Assembly: GCA_945878965.1 (NCBI GenBank)
Contig: CAMCUJ010000064.1
Location: 1-7,503 of the forward strand
Length of the DNA: 7,503 bases
Direction of reading: 5' to 3'
From: an uncultured Clostridia bacterium
GTDB taxonomy: Bacteria; Bacillota; Clostridia; Monoglobales; Monoglobaceae
Shown: one piece after another, positions 1 to 4,520 of the stretch
Layout of the letters: every line of letters begins with the position of its first letter
Numbering within the stretch: the first letter of the stretch is position 1
The notes under the pieces: model-generated
Databases searched by the model: none
What the model was told of the DNA's origin: nothing
The model's input: the letters and a program-made list of their open reading frames with translations, nothing else
Translations under genes and position numbers: made by a program

Positions 1-2
1 AG

Positions 3-95
3 GGAGTTTACTTAAAGTCGGTAAACGAGGCATATTCCGATATAGAAATCGGTGAGGACGACTCACTTCGTGTTTACGGAAAAGTGCTTATATGA
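3..95 (+). CDS. C-terminal fragment of a probable S24/LexA-like repressor peptidase (5' truncated by window edge)
   Basis: An open frame enters from the left edge and stops with TGA. It encodes 30 residues, including LKSVNEAY, then a short acidic stretch (IEIGEDDSLRV) and YGKVLI at the end. This order, an L-x-S/P-x-N-x-x-Y motif followed by an acidic segment and a final (I/V/Y)GKV strand, resembles the last part of the S24 peptidase domain found in LexA and in XRE-type phage or mobile-element repressors, which self-cleave on DNA damage. The catalytic Ser and Lys would lie upstream, outside the window, so the family call rests on a short motif only. No clear terminator follows; only a 4-bp hairpin (114-117/123-126) lies between it and the next promoter. 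It could be another protein. Confidence 0.45.
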   Translation, partial: GVYLKSVNEAYSDIEIGEDDSLRVYGKVLI

Positions 96-143
96 TATAA
101 ATTTTGACCACAGCGGCAACAAGCCGACAGCATATTAACACAA

Positions 144-172
144 TTGACATTTTTCAAATAATTATGTATAAT
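144..172 (+). promoter_or_regulatory. Consensus sigma-A promoter of the small toxin-like gene
   Basis: TTGACA (144-149) and TATAAT (167-172) are both perfect matches to the vegetative consensus and are separated by exactly 17 nt. The expected transcription start is near 179-180, giving a leader of about 45 nt before the ATG at 225. So strong a promoter for a 30-codon gene suggests constitutive transcription with control after transcription. Confidence 0.9.
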
Positions 173-190
173 TATATTGTTACCAAGGTT

Positions 191-217
191 CCTCCACCTA
201 ATGAAAGGAGGTGAAGG
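191..217 (+). promoter_or_regulatory. Leader hairpin that would mask the toxin Shine-Dalgarno
   Basis: CCTCCACCT (191-199) can pair with AGGTGAAGG (209-217) with one C-A mismatch, or CCTCC (191-195) with GGAGG (207-211). Either fold buries part or all of the unusually complete ribosome binding site AAAGGAGGTGA (204-214), which sits 10 nt before the ATG. In the Fst family a 5' stem-loop over the ribosome binding site is known to limit toxin translation. The pairing is read directly; the function is inferred. Confidence 0.6.
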
Positions 218-247
218 TGTACTTATGATAAATTTATTTATATCATT
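217..247 (+). repeat. Direct repeat, copy 1 (over the toxin start codon)
   Basis: GTGTACTTATG (217-227), which ends in the start codon, plus ATTTA (232-236) and TTATATCATT (238-247) recur in the same order in copy 2 downstream of the terminator. The offset is 156 nt for the first block and 155 nt for the others, so there is a single 1-nt gap. In Fst-type loci such repeats (DRa/DRb) lie over the toxin start and are where antitoxin RNA pairs. Confidence 0.8.
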
Positions 248-317
248 CATAATTTCTGTTGTGGCAGGTGTTATAAGTCATTATATCTGCAAATGGCTGG
301 ACAGAAAAGTAAGGTAA
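225..317 (+). CDS. Small hydrophobic peptide, probable Fst-family type I toxin
   Basis: The gene encodes 30 residues preceded by a near-perfect Shine-Dalgarno (AAAGGAGGTGA, 204-214). Residues 4-21 form one hydrophobic helix (LFISFIISVVAGVISHYI), followed by a charged tail CKWLDRKVR. A single membrane helix with a short polar tail containing a W-L or V-L-D type motif is the layout of Fst/Ldr-type toxins, including Fst of plasmid pAD1 and the staphylococcal PepA peptides, which damage the membrane when translated. The surroundings support this: a consensus promoter, a masked ribosome site, a terminator 18 nt after the stop and a convergent antisense promoter. Alternatives are a small membrane peptide of other function or a holin-like peptide. 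Family membership is inferred from layout and the tail motif, not from a search. Confidence 0.75.
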   Translation: MINLFISFIISVVAGVISHYICKWLDRKVR

Positions 318-334
318 CAACAGCCTTGAAAAAG

Positions 335-364
335 CAAAACCCCGGATGCCCGTCCGGGGTTTTG
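335..364. terminator. Bidirectional intrinsic terminator shared by toxin mRNA and antisense RNA
   Basis: CAAAACCCCGGA (335-346) pairs perfectly with TCCGGGGTTTTG (353-364), a 12-bp stem with a 6-nt loop TGCCCG. Reading plus, the stem ends in a T-run continuing TTGTTG; reading minus, it ends TTTTG then CTTTTT. It therefore works in both directions and sits between two convergent promoters. Confidence 0.92.
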
Positions 365-372
365 TTGTGCAA

Positions 373-402
373 GTGTACTTATGCACATTTACTTATATCA
401 TT
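373..402 (+). repeat. Direct repeat, copy 2 (inside the antisense RNA)
   Basis: GTGTACTTATG (373-383), ATTTA (387-391) and TTATATCATT (393-402) repeat the toxin start region. The copy does not continue as a gene: its ATG at 381 meets a stop after ten codons, and no ribosome binding site precedes it. Its value is as template for antisense RNA able to pair with copy 1. TGTGCA (366-371) and TGCACA (382-387) flank part of it and form a stem. Confidence 0.8.
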
Positions 403-415
403 TATATCTATAATT

Positions 416-444
416 ATTATATCAGATAATATTGTATATGTCAA
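416..444 (-). promoter_or_regulatory. Consensus sigma-A promoter of the antisense RNA
   Basis: On the minus strand TTGACA (444-439) and TATAAT (421-416) are both perfect and 17 nt apart, just like the toxin promoter. It fires leftward into repeat copy 2 and the shared terminator. Two perfect promoters facing each other across a 30-codon gene are very unlikely to occur by chance. Confidence 0.88.
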
Positions 445-450
445 GAATAA

Positions 451-481
451 ATTCACGCAGTCGGCGAATACTACCGTGAAT
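451..481 (-). terminator. Weak inverted repeat, possible terminator of the first pilin gene
   Basis: ATTCACG (451-457) and CGTGAAT (475-481) are a 7-bp inverted repeat with a 17-nt loop. Read on the minus strand it is followed by the T-rich TTATTCTT. It lies about 90 nt downstream of the pilin stop at 573 and just ahead of the antisense promoter, so it could keep pilin transcription out of the antitoxin RNA. No stronger terminator is seen between 482 and 572. Confidence 0.3.
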
Positions 482-572
482 ACTTAATTACGATGACTCA
501 CTGCAGGCATAATGAGGCACCTTAGACACCTACCAACATCACCTCAATCAACCTCAAGATCACGGCATTGGT

Positions 573-992
573 TTAATTAACCGTATATGAACCGGTCATA
601 ATATTATCCGTCCACTGTGCACTTGTAATATTACCGCTTTCAATATTTACACTGATTTTTCCCGTAAAAGTATCGCCAAGCATTACCGCAACCCTCTTCT
701 CAAATTCAGAACCTGTCTTAAGTGCGGATACCTCTGAATTTGTAATATTTGCTATTGAACCGGCATTGCCCGAAGCCGTACAATCCGTAATTGCAGCTGC
801 TGCCGCTATATATATTGTGCGGGCATTTGCATTGGCTGTTGCCTTCTTTGCATTATTTAAGTAACCTATCATTGACGGAATCAAAATAGCTGTCAGCATG
901 GCAAGAATAGCAATGATAACCATAAGTTCAATAAGGGTGAATCCCCTTTTTTTATTATGTTTTAATTTTTTTATTATTCTGTTAAGCATCAT
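573..992 (-). CDS. Type IV prepilin (major-pilin-like), copy A
   Basis: It encodes 139 residues. A basic leader of 17 residues ends in KKRG, followed by FTLIELMVIIAILAMLTAIL, the class III prepilin signal: a prepilin peptidase would cut between G17 and F18 and methylate Phe, and Glu at mature +5 (E22) is present. The hydrophobic helix is the assembly core; a small Ala- and Thr-rich head with predicted beta strands follows (residues 60-139). A single Cys (C71) has no partner for an internal disulfide. It is a close paralogue of the second pilin upstream, aligning along its whole length. The start is one of two adjacent ATGs (992 or 989) behind GGGAGGG, 5 or 8 nt from the GGAGG core; the choice is unsettled. 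It has its own promoter at 1130-1102. It could build a pilus or a secretion-type pseudopilus; no assembly genes are in view. Confidence 0.88.
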   Translation of the reverse strand: MMLNRIIKKLKHNKKRGFTLIELMVIIAILAMLTAILIPSMIGYLNNAKKATANANARTIYIAAAAAITDCTASGNAGSIANITNSEVSALKTGSEFEKRVAVMLGDTFTGKISVNIESGNITSAQWTDNIMTGSYTVN

Positions 993-1031
993 TATTCCCT
1001 CCCATAAATATTCTTTAAAATAATGTGCTTT

Positions 1032-1079
1032 TTTCCGTCATTTAAGCTTTAAAATCCCCCAACTATGTAAGGACGGAAA
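1032..1079 (-). promoter_or_regulatory. Structured leader of pilin A mRNA
   Basis: The predicted leader of pilin A is about 100 nt, against about 33 nt for its paralogue. It contains an 8-bp stem (TTTCCGTC 1032-1039 with GACGGAAA 1072-1079) enclosing a smaller hairpin (1041-1045 with 1049-1053) and a run of five G residues on the transcribed strand (1056-1060). It does not match the c-di-GMP-I or -II riboswitch sequences as I know them. It may be a regulatory fold or only an mRNA-stabilising hairpin. Confidence 0.35.
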
Positions 1080-1101
1080 TATTTGTTTTGGTTATACTCA
1101 T

Positions 1102-1130
1102 ATTATAGTATAAAATGATTAAATTCGCAA
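1102..1130 (-). promoter_or_regulatory. Promoter of pilin A
   Basis: On the minus strand TTGCGA (1130-1125) is followed after 17 nt by a perfect TATAAT (1107-1102); the expected start is near 1095. The surrounding bases (ACTTGC, then AATTTA) match those of the pilin B promoter, so the two promoters were probably duplicated with their genes. Confidence 0.75.
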
Positions 1131-1212
1131 GTACTTTTTTACATTTTTAATTCTATTTTGAGTAATAAGTTTTCGGTATACTGACAGTAGTATCTTATAA
1201 CATCTTAATATT

Positions 1213-1363
1213 TACACTCTTTAAGGTGTAGGGGCGAACTGTGTTCGCCCGTGTAAGAGCAATTGCTATCCTTTATATGGGAGGATATGATATACCATGC
1301 GACCGCTGTCGCTGTCGGCAAAGCCGACCGAGAATACTTCTTTGCGGCGGCTCGTTGCCGCCG
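1213..1363. repeat. Cluster of GC-rich hairpins, probable dispersed intergenic repeat
   Basis: This AT-rich spacer suddenly becomes GC-rich and palindromic. GGGCGAAC (1232-1239) pairs with GTTCGCCC (1243-1250) across a 3-nt loop, framed by CTCTT (1217-1221) and AAGAG (1255-1259). GTCGGC (1314-1319) pairs with GCCGAC (1323-1328). CGGCGGC (1345-1351) pairs with GCCGCCG (1357-1363). Similar palindromes are, from general knowledge, common as multi-copy intergenic elements in clostridial genomes. Pieces of the same sequence recur inverted at 111-131. None of the three hairpins is followed by a T-run, so they are poor terminators. Confidence 0.5.
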
Positions 1364-1377
1364 TGATAAAAAGAGAA

Positions 1378-1413
1378 AAAATCGTATCGGGGAAAATTCC
1401 TCGATACGATTTT
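1378..1413 (-). terminator. Strong hairpin terminator downstream of pilin B
   Basis: AAAATCGTATCG (1378-1389) pairs perfectly with CGATACGATTTT (1402-1413), and the inner bases GGGA and TTCCT extend the stem by about four more pairs. Read on the minus strand the stem is followed by TTCTCTTTTTATC, a good U-rich tail. It lies about 95 nt past the pilin B stop and separates the two pilin transcripts. The rest of the spacer (1414-1507) shows nothing recognisable. Confidence 0.8.
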
Positions 1414-1507
1414 GATTGGTTAACTAAAAACTTAAACTCACTTTTTATGTAAGGTCATAAAACTTCAAAGTCGTTTAAATCCCCATTAAAACTTTAAAAC
1501 CTAAACA

Positions 1508-1966
1508 TTAATTTGAAGGAGCCGGTGTAGCTGCACCGCCTGCTCCGCCGCCAACTGTGTATGTACCGTTAGAACCAGCTCCGTCTGTCCAAGCAGTATC
1601 AGTAATATTCTTATTAGCATCAACATTTACTGTGACAGACCCTTGGAATGTACTTCCAAGCATAGTTGCAACCTGCTGCTCAAATGCAGTTCCTGTCGAA
1701 AGTGCAGATACACTCTTATTTGTAATCGTAGCTATAGACTGACCCGAAGCGATACAAGCTGCCGCTGCCGAAGACGCTGCTGAATATACAGTACGTGCGT
1801 TAGCATTAGCTGTTGATGTCTTAGCATTATTTAAGTAACCTACCATTGAAGGAACCAAAATAGCTGCTAATATAGCAAGAATAGCGATAACAACGATAAG
1901 CTCGATAAGTGTAAAACCTTTCTTATTGTTGCGGCGCATCTTCTTCATCATTTTCTGTAGCATCAT
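1508..1966 (-). CDS. Type IV prepilin (major-pilin-like), copy B
   Basis: It encodes 152 residues. A 17-residue basic leader ends in NNKKG, followed by FTLIELIVVIAILAILAAIL; cleavage after G17 leaves methylatable Phe and Glu +5 (E22). The head (residues 60-137) is Ala, Ser and Thr rich with one Cys (C71) at the same position as in copy A. The last 15 residues are a Gly/Ala/Pro tail (GGGAGGAATPAPSN) missing in copy A. The frame is open further upstream to 2017, but that start would overlap the promoter and has no ribosome site. The tandem ATG at 1966/1963 behind GGAGGAG matches copy A exactly in layout, so 1966 was chosen. Product: a pilus or pseudopilus subunit inserted in the membrane and then assembled. 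It has its own promoter and terminator. Confidence 0.9.
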   Translation of the reverse strand: MMLQKMMKKMRRNNKKGFTLIELIVVIAILAILAAILVPSMVGYLNNAKTSTANANARTVYSAASSAAAACIASGQSIATITNKSVSALSTGTAFEQQVATMLGSTFQGSVTVNVDANKNITDTAWTDGAGSNGTYTVGGGAGGAATPAPSN

Positions 1967-2005
1967 ATTCTCCTCCTCTCCCAAATTTATTTTTATTACT
2001 TTTTT

Positions 2006-2034
2006 ATTATAGCACATACAGCTATAAATTGCAA
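2006..2034 (-). promoter_or_regulatory. Promoter of pilin B
   Basis: On the minus strand TTGCAA (2034-2029), 17 nt, then a perfect TATAAT (2011-2006) preceded by TGC, an extended -10. The expected start is near 1999, leaving a leader of only about 33 nt, too short for a riboswitch. The -35 region (ACTTGC, AATTTA) matches that of pilin A. Confidence 0.82.
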
Positions 2035-2076
2035 GTCTTTTTTTAAATTTTTACAAAACATATTTAACATATACAA

Positions 2077-2096
2077 TGCCAATTGGTCAATTTGCA
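2077..2096 (-). terminator. Weak hairpin after the diguanylate cyclase gene
   Basis: TGCCAATT (2077-2084) and AATTTGCA (2089-2096) pair with one mismatch around a 4-nt loop. It lies 60 nt past the cyclase stop; on the minus strand it is followed by mixed A/T sequence rather than a clean T-run. It may end the cyclase transcript or allow read-through into pilin B. The rest of 2018-2157 is very AT-rich and otherwise empty. Confidence 0.25.
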
Positions 2097-2157
2097 CAAT
2101 TTAATATATAATAATTATTTATAAATTATTTATAATAGTAATATTTCCTCTAACTTT

Positions 2158-4197
2158 TTATTTCATCATATTTTCATCAAACAATACAACGCCGTCTTTT
2201 CCGTCACGCTTAATCTTATACATTGCCGCATCTGATTTCTTAACCAAATCTTTTGCAGTTTGAGCGTCACGCGGATACATTGATATACCGATACTGCACG
2301 AAATAGAAAGTTTTTTATTAAGGAGCTCACTGTCAAGCTCGTGTACACTTTCCAAGAACTGCTCCGCAAGGCTTACTATCTTCTTTTCAATATCTACACC
2401 CTTAATGCACATTAAGAATTCATCTCCGCCGAATCTTGCCGCAAAGCCGTTATTTGGCACTGCAATTTCAGACAGAGTATTTGCTACATATATCAAAACT
2501 TCATTTCCCACTTCGTGTCCGTATTCATCGTTAAAGTGCTTAAAGTCATCTATATCAATAAACACAACACCCATCTCAATTCCGGATGCCTTGCAGGTTT
2601 CAAGCTCATCGGCAATCTTAAATTCAAAGCTTTCCATATTATAGAGTCCTGTAAGTCTGTCATACATAGCCTTATTCATAAACTCTATCTGTGAAGTCTT
2701 AAGCTTATTTATATCAATCATAATTCCGACTACCTTCTCAGGCTTACCATCCGAATCCTTTATTGTAGTAGTTCTTGTAAGCAGCCATTTATATTCTCTT
2801 GACGCATCCTTTATTCTGAACTCTGTCTGAGTATCCGTTCCCGATTTCATAATAGAAATACTCTTTTCAACTATTTCAAGGTCATTAGGATGCACATAAT
2901 CAAGGTCTAAAAATGCCTTAAGTAAATCGGTTTTTGGGTATGCACCCGAAAAACGCTTTTCCCATTCGTTTGAATAGTACAAATATCCTGTTGTAAGATT
3001 CCATTCAAAGGTTATATCCTTTGAATTTTCACTTATAACTCTATATCTTTCCCTAAAAGATGATAACTCCTCTATCTCTGCTCTAAACTTTGATACAAGC
3101 TGATTAATTCCTATTGAAAGCTGTGACATCTCGGACGAGGTATTACCTTTTAAAACTCTTTCATACTGTTTATTTTTAAGTATTCTGTCTATTGTTCTGT
3201 TTATTTCAAGAATAGGCTTTTCTATTATATTGCTAATTAATAACATAACTAAGAATATCAATAATATTGTAATTATTATCATTGCAATATTAAATCTTGA
3301 TATCAGACCATTTTGCATAGCATCAAGAGTTTTGGTTGGAATAGATATAACATAAGTCATATTAGCATTCATAATTGTAGAATAATACGCTGTATGACGA
3401 ACAGTGTTGTTGGAATATTTAAAACTGCCGTTCTCACGTACTGATTTCACAATAGTATTGCTGCCCGAAAGCAAATACATCTCCATTCCCTTGCATAAAA
3501 TATCAAGATCCTGAACGGTATCAAAGCTAATTCCCGGAAGTACATCTCCATATTCATCAACAATACATATAAAGCCTTTATCAAAGAGAGAAAAATCTGT
3601 TATCTGTGCCGCAAGAAAATCTCTGTCGATTGCTTTATAATAATAATACATCGTTCCGTCATCAAGCTTAATAGGAGCGTAGAACATTATACTTGCATTT
3701 CCCGAATTTATATATTTATCGCTTATTATTCTTGAAACACCTGCTTCATCGGTATTTTTAATATAATCCTTAAAATTTATATCTGTTTTTTTGCCTATAA
3801 GATTATTAATATTTGAAAGGACAACCACATTGTTTTCATCTGTAATATAAACATTTTCGCTGTATTCTAATTTCTTCTCATCAATGCTGAGATTAACAAT
3901 CTCCTCAGCATAACTTGAATTAATGTTGTCATTTATATTACCGCTTTTAATATTAGTTAGGTAATCCTTTAAAATATTTGAATTCGCAATATTCTTGCTA
4001 ACATCAATCTGCGAAGCAAAAAAATTCTCAATTGCTGCACTGCGGCTTACAATAAGCGAAGAAAGCTGCTCTTCTGTATTTGAAAGATACGTATTTACTG
4101 ACTCCTTAATGTAATATACACCCACAAAAGAATTGACAACTACAACAACTAATATCAAAATTACTCCAAGTAATGTACTACACTTAAACTTTGGCAC
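2158..4197 (-). CDS. Membrane diguanylate cyclase with extracytoplasmic sensor, PAS and GGDEF domains
   Basis: It encodes 679 residues and would make cyclic di-GMP from two GTP at the inner face of the membrane in response to an external signal. A membrane segment (about 9-30) leads to a roughly 270-residue extracytoplasmic region that looks like a dCache-type sensor. A second membrane segment (303-325) is followed by a HAMP-like helical linker (326-385), a PAS/PAC unit (about 390-500, with FEWNLTTGYLYYSNEW and YVHPNDLE) and a GGDEF domain (510-679). Catalytic features are intact: DRLTGLYN (513-520), FIDIDDFKHFND (546-557) and GGDEF (590-594). The RxxD inhibitory site expected just before GGDEF is absent (PNNG at 581-584). 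No EAL domain follows. The start is GTG, behind GGCGGGAG. It is the gene upstream of both pilins on the same strand, so c-di-GMP control of pili is plausible but unproven. Confidence 0.92.
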   Translation of the reverse strand: MPKFKCSTLLGVILILVVVVVNSFVGVYYIKESVNTYLSNTEEQLSSLIVSRSAAIENFFASQIDVSKNIANSNILKDYLTNIKSGNINDNINSSYAEEIVNLSIDEKKLEYSENVYITDENNVVVLSNINNLIGKKTDINFKDYIKNTDEAGVSRIISDKYINSGNASIMFYAPIKLDDGTMYYYYKAIDRDFLAAQITDFSLFDKGFICIVDEYGDVLPGISFDTVQDLDILCKGMEMYLLSGSNTIVKSVRENGSFKYSNNTVRHTAYYSTIMNANMTYVISIPTKTLDAMQNGLISRFNIAMIIITILLIFLVMLLISNIIEKPILEINRTIDRILKNKQYERVLKGNTSSEMSQLSIGINQLVSKFRAEIEELSSFRERYRVISENSKDITFEWNLTTGYLYYSNEWEKRFSGAYPKTDLLKAFLDLDYVHPNDLEIVEKSISIMKSGTDTQTEFRIKDASREYKWLLTRTTTIKDSDGKPEKVVGIMIDINKLKTSQIEFMNKAMYDRLTGLYNMESFEFKIADELETCKASGIEMGVVFIDIDDFKHFNDEYGHEVGNEVLIYVANTLSEIAVPNNGFAARFGGDEFLMCIKGVDIEKKIVSLAEQFLESVHELDSELLNKKLSISCSIGISMYPRDAQTAKDLVKKSDAAMYKIKRDGKDGVVLFDENMMK

Positions 4198-4205
4198 AAA
4201 ATCAC

Positions 4206-4334
4206 ACTCCCGCCTTCATAATAAACACAATATCTATTTCAATAAGGCGCAGAGCGCCGTTATTCAACGTTTTCGGTGGGAAAAAGGTACTCCCGCCGAA
4301 AAAATCAAGTGGAACCCGCTGCCTCTTAGGCGGG
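4206..4334 (-). promoter_or_regulatory. Hairpin-rich leader in front of the cyclase gene
   Basis: Three GC-rich hairpins lie between the cyclase and the upstream palindrome: GGCGC/GCGCC (4246-4250, 4254-4258); TTTTCGGTGGGA with TCCCGCCGAAAA (4270-4281, 4291-4302, one mismatched or wobble pair); and CCCGC/GCGGG (4315-4319, 4330-4334). The block ACTCCCGCC that contains the cyclase ribosome site (4206-4214) occurs again at 4289-4297 inside the second hairpin. The cluster could be a leader structure or, like 1213-1363, a dispersed intergenic repeat. It is not followed by T-runs in either direction, so it is unlikely to be a terminator. Confidence 0.4.
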
Positions 4335-4373
4335 GGAGAACTCGATTTAGTTGTAAACATTAGACAATTATGT

Positions 4374-4402
4374 ATTATAAGGTTAATTTATCTAATATAC
4401 TA
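4374..4402 (-). promoter_or_regulatory. Candidate promoter of the cyclase gene
   Basis: On the minus strand a perfect TATAAT (4379-4374) lies 17 nt from a poor -35 (TAGTAT, 4402-4397). It would give a leader of about 170 nt covering the hairpin cluster. The -35 falls in the left arm of the 54-bp palindrome. An alternative further upstream is TGGACA (4472-4467), 18 nt, TATAAT (4448-4443), which overlaps the terminator. Neither can be settled from sequence. Confidence 0.3.
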
Positions 4403-4446
4403 AATTGTAGTCCTATAAATATATAAGGCAACAATTTAGTATATTA
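4393..4446. repeat. 54-bp imperfect palindrome
   Basis: TAATATACTAAATTGT (4393-4408) is followed 22 nt later by its perfect 16-bp reverse complement (4431-4446). The inner bases also largely pair, so 23 of 27 positions per half match. It lies between the terminator of the SLH gene and the cyclase leader. It could be an operator, a second hairpin for transcript 3' ends or a short mobile repeat; there is no T-run and no coding content. Confidence 0.7.
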
Positions 4447-4450
4447 TAAA

Positions 4451-4497
4451 TAAATCTGTCTCCGAATGTCCAAAACGGACATTCGGATTAAGATTTA
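4451..4497 (-). terminator. Hairpin terminator of the SLH-protein gene
   Basis: TCCGAATGTCC (4461-4471) pairs perfectly with GGACATTCGGA (4477-4487) around a 5-nt loop, and TAAATCT (4451-4457) pairs with AGATTTA (4491-4497) below a 3-nt internal loop. It begins 24 nt past the SLH gene stop. The downstream tail on the minus strand is U-rich (GATTTATTTAT) rather than a pure U-run. Confidence 0.7.
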
Positions 4498-4520
4498 TAA
4501 ATTTAAAATTATAATTAAGT

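Larger units (their letters stand above)
330..409 (-). ncRNA. Probable antisense antitoxin RNA (RNA II-like), about 80 nt
   Basis: The start is predicted from a consensus minus-strand promoter at 444-416 (start near 409), and the end from the bidirectional terminator at 335-364, whose minus-strand reading is followed by TTTTT. The RNA overlaps the 3' end of the toxin mRNA over the terminator, so the two loops (347-352) are fully complementary. Its 5' part carries the complement of repeat copy 2 (373-402) and can pair imperfectly with the toxin start region. It can also fold a 6-bp stem (387-382 with 371-366) whose 10-nt loop displays TAAGTACAC, the exact complement of mRNA bases 217-225. This is the arrangement of the pAD1 par antitoxin RNA. 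The ends are predicted, not measured. Confidence 0.72.

Noticed and set aside
381..413. Possible second toxin gene starting at the ATG in repeat copy 2
   Set aside because: It stops after ten codons, has no ribosome site, and shows a 1-nt deletion relative to the toxin; it makes sense only as antisense template.
293..487. 64-codon plus-strand open frame starting at 293
   Set aside because: It starts inside the toxin gene in another frame, has no ribosome site, and runs straight through the bidirectional terminator and the antisense promoter.
993..1240. c-di-GMP riboswitch upstream of pilin A
   Set aside because: The position is suggestive, but the conserved segments of the c-di-GMP-I and -II classes are not seen; only an unassigned stem is.
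1297..1452. 51-codon plus-strand frame with GGGAGG 12 nt upstream
   Set aside because: Its first half is the GC-rich hairpin cluster and its second half contains the strong terminator hairpin; base use is unlike neighbouring genes. It is better explained as translation of a repeat.
1967..2017. Longer N-terminus for pilin B beginning at 2017
   Set aside because: The extra 17 codons overlap the promoter and predicted transcription start, and the tandem ATG at 1966/1963 has a proper ribosome site and matches the paralogue.
4133..4403. Two overlapping plus-strand frames of 70-76 codons spanning the cyclase start and the spacer
   Set aside because: They overlap the cyclase N-terminus in antisense and the hairpin-rich leader, lack ribosome sites and show no protein-like features.
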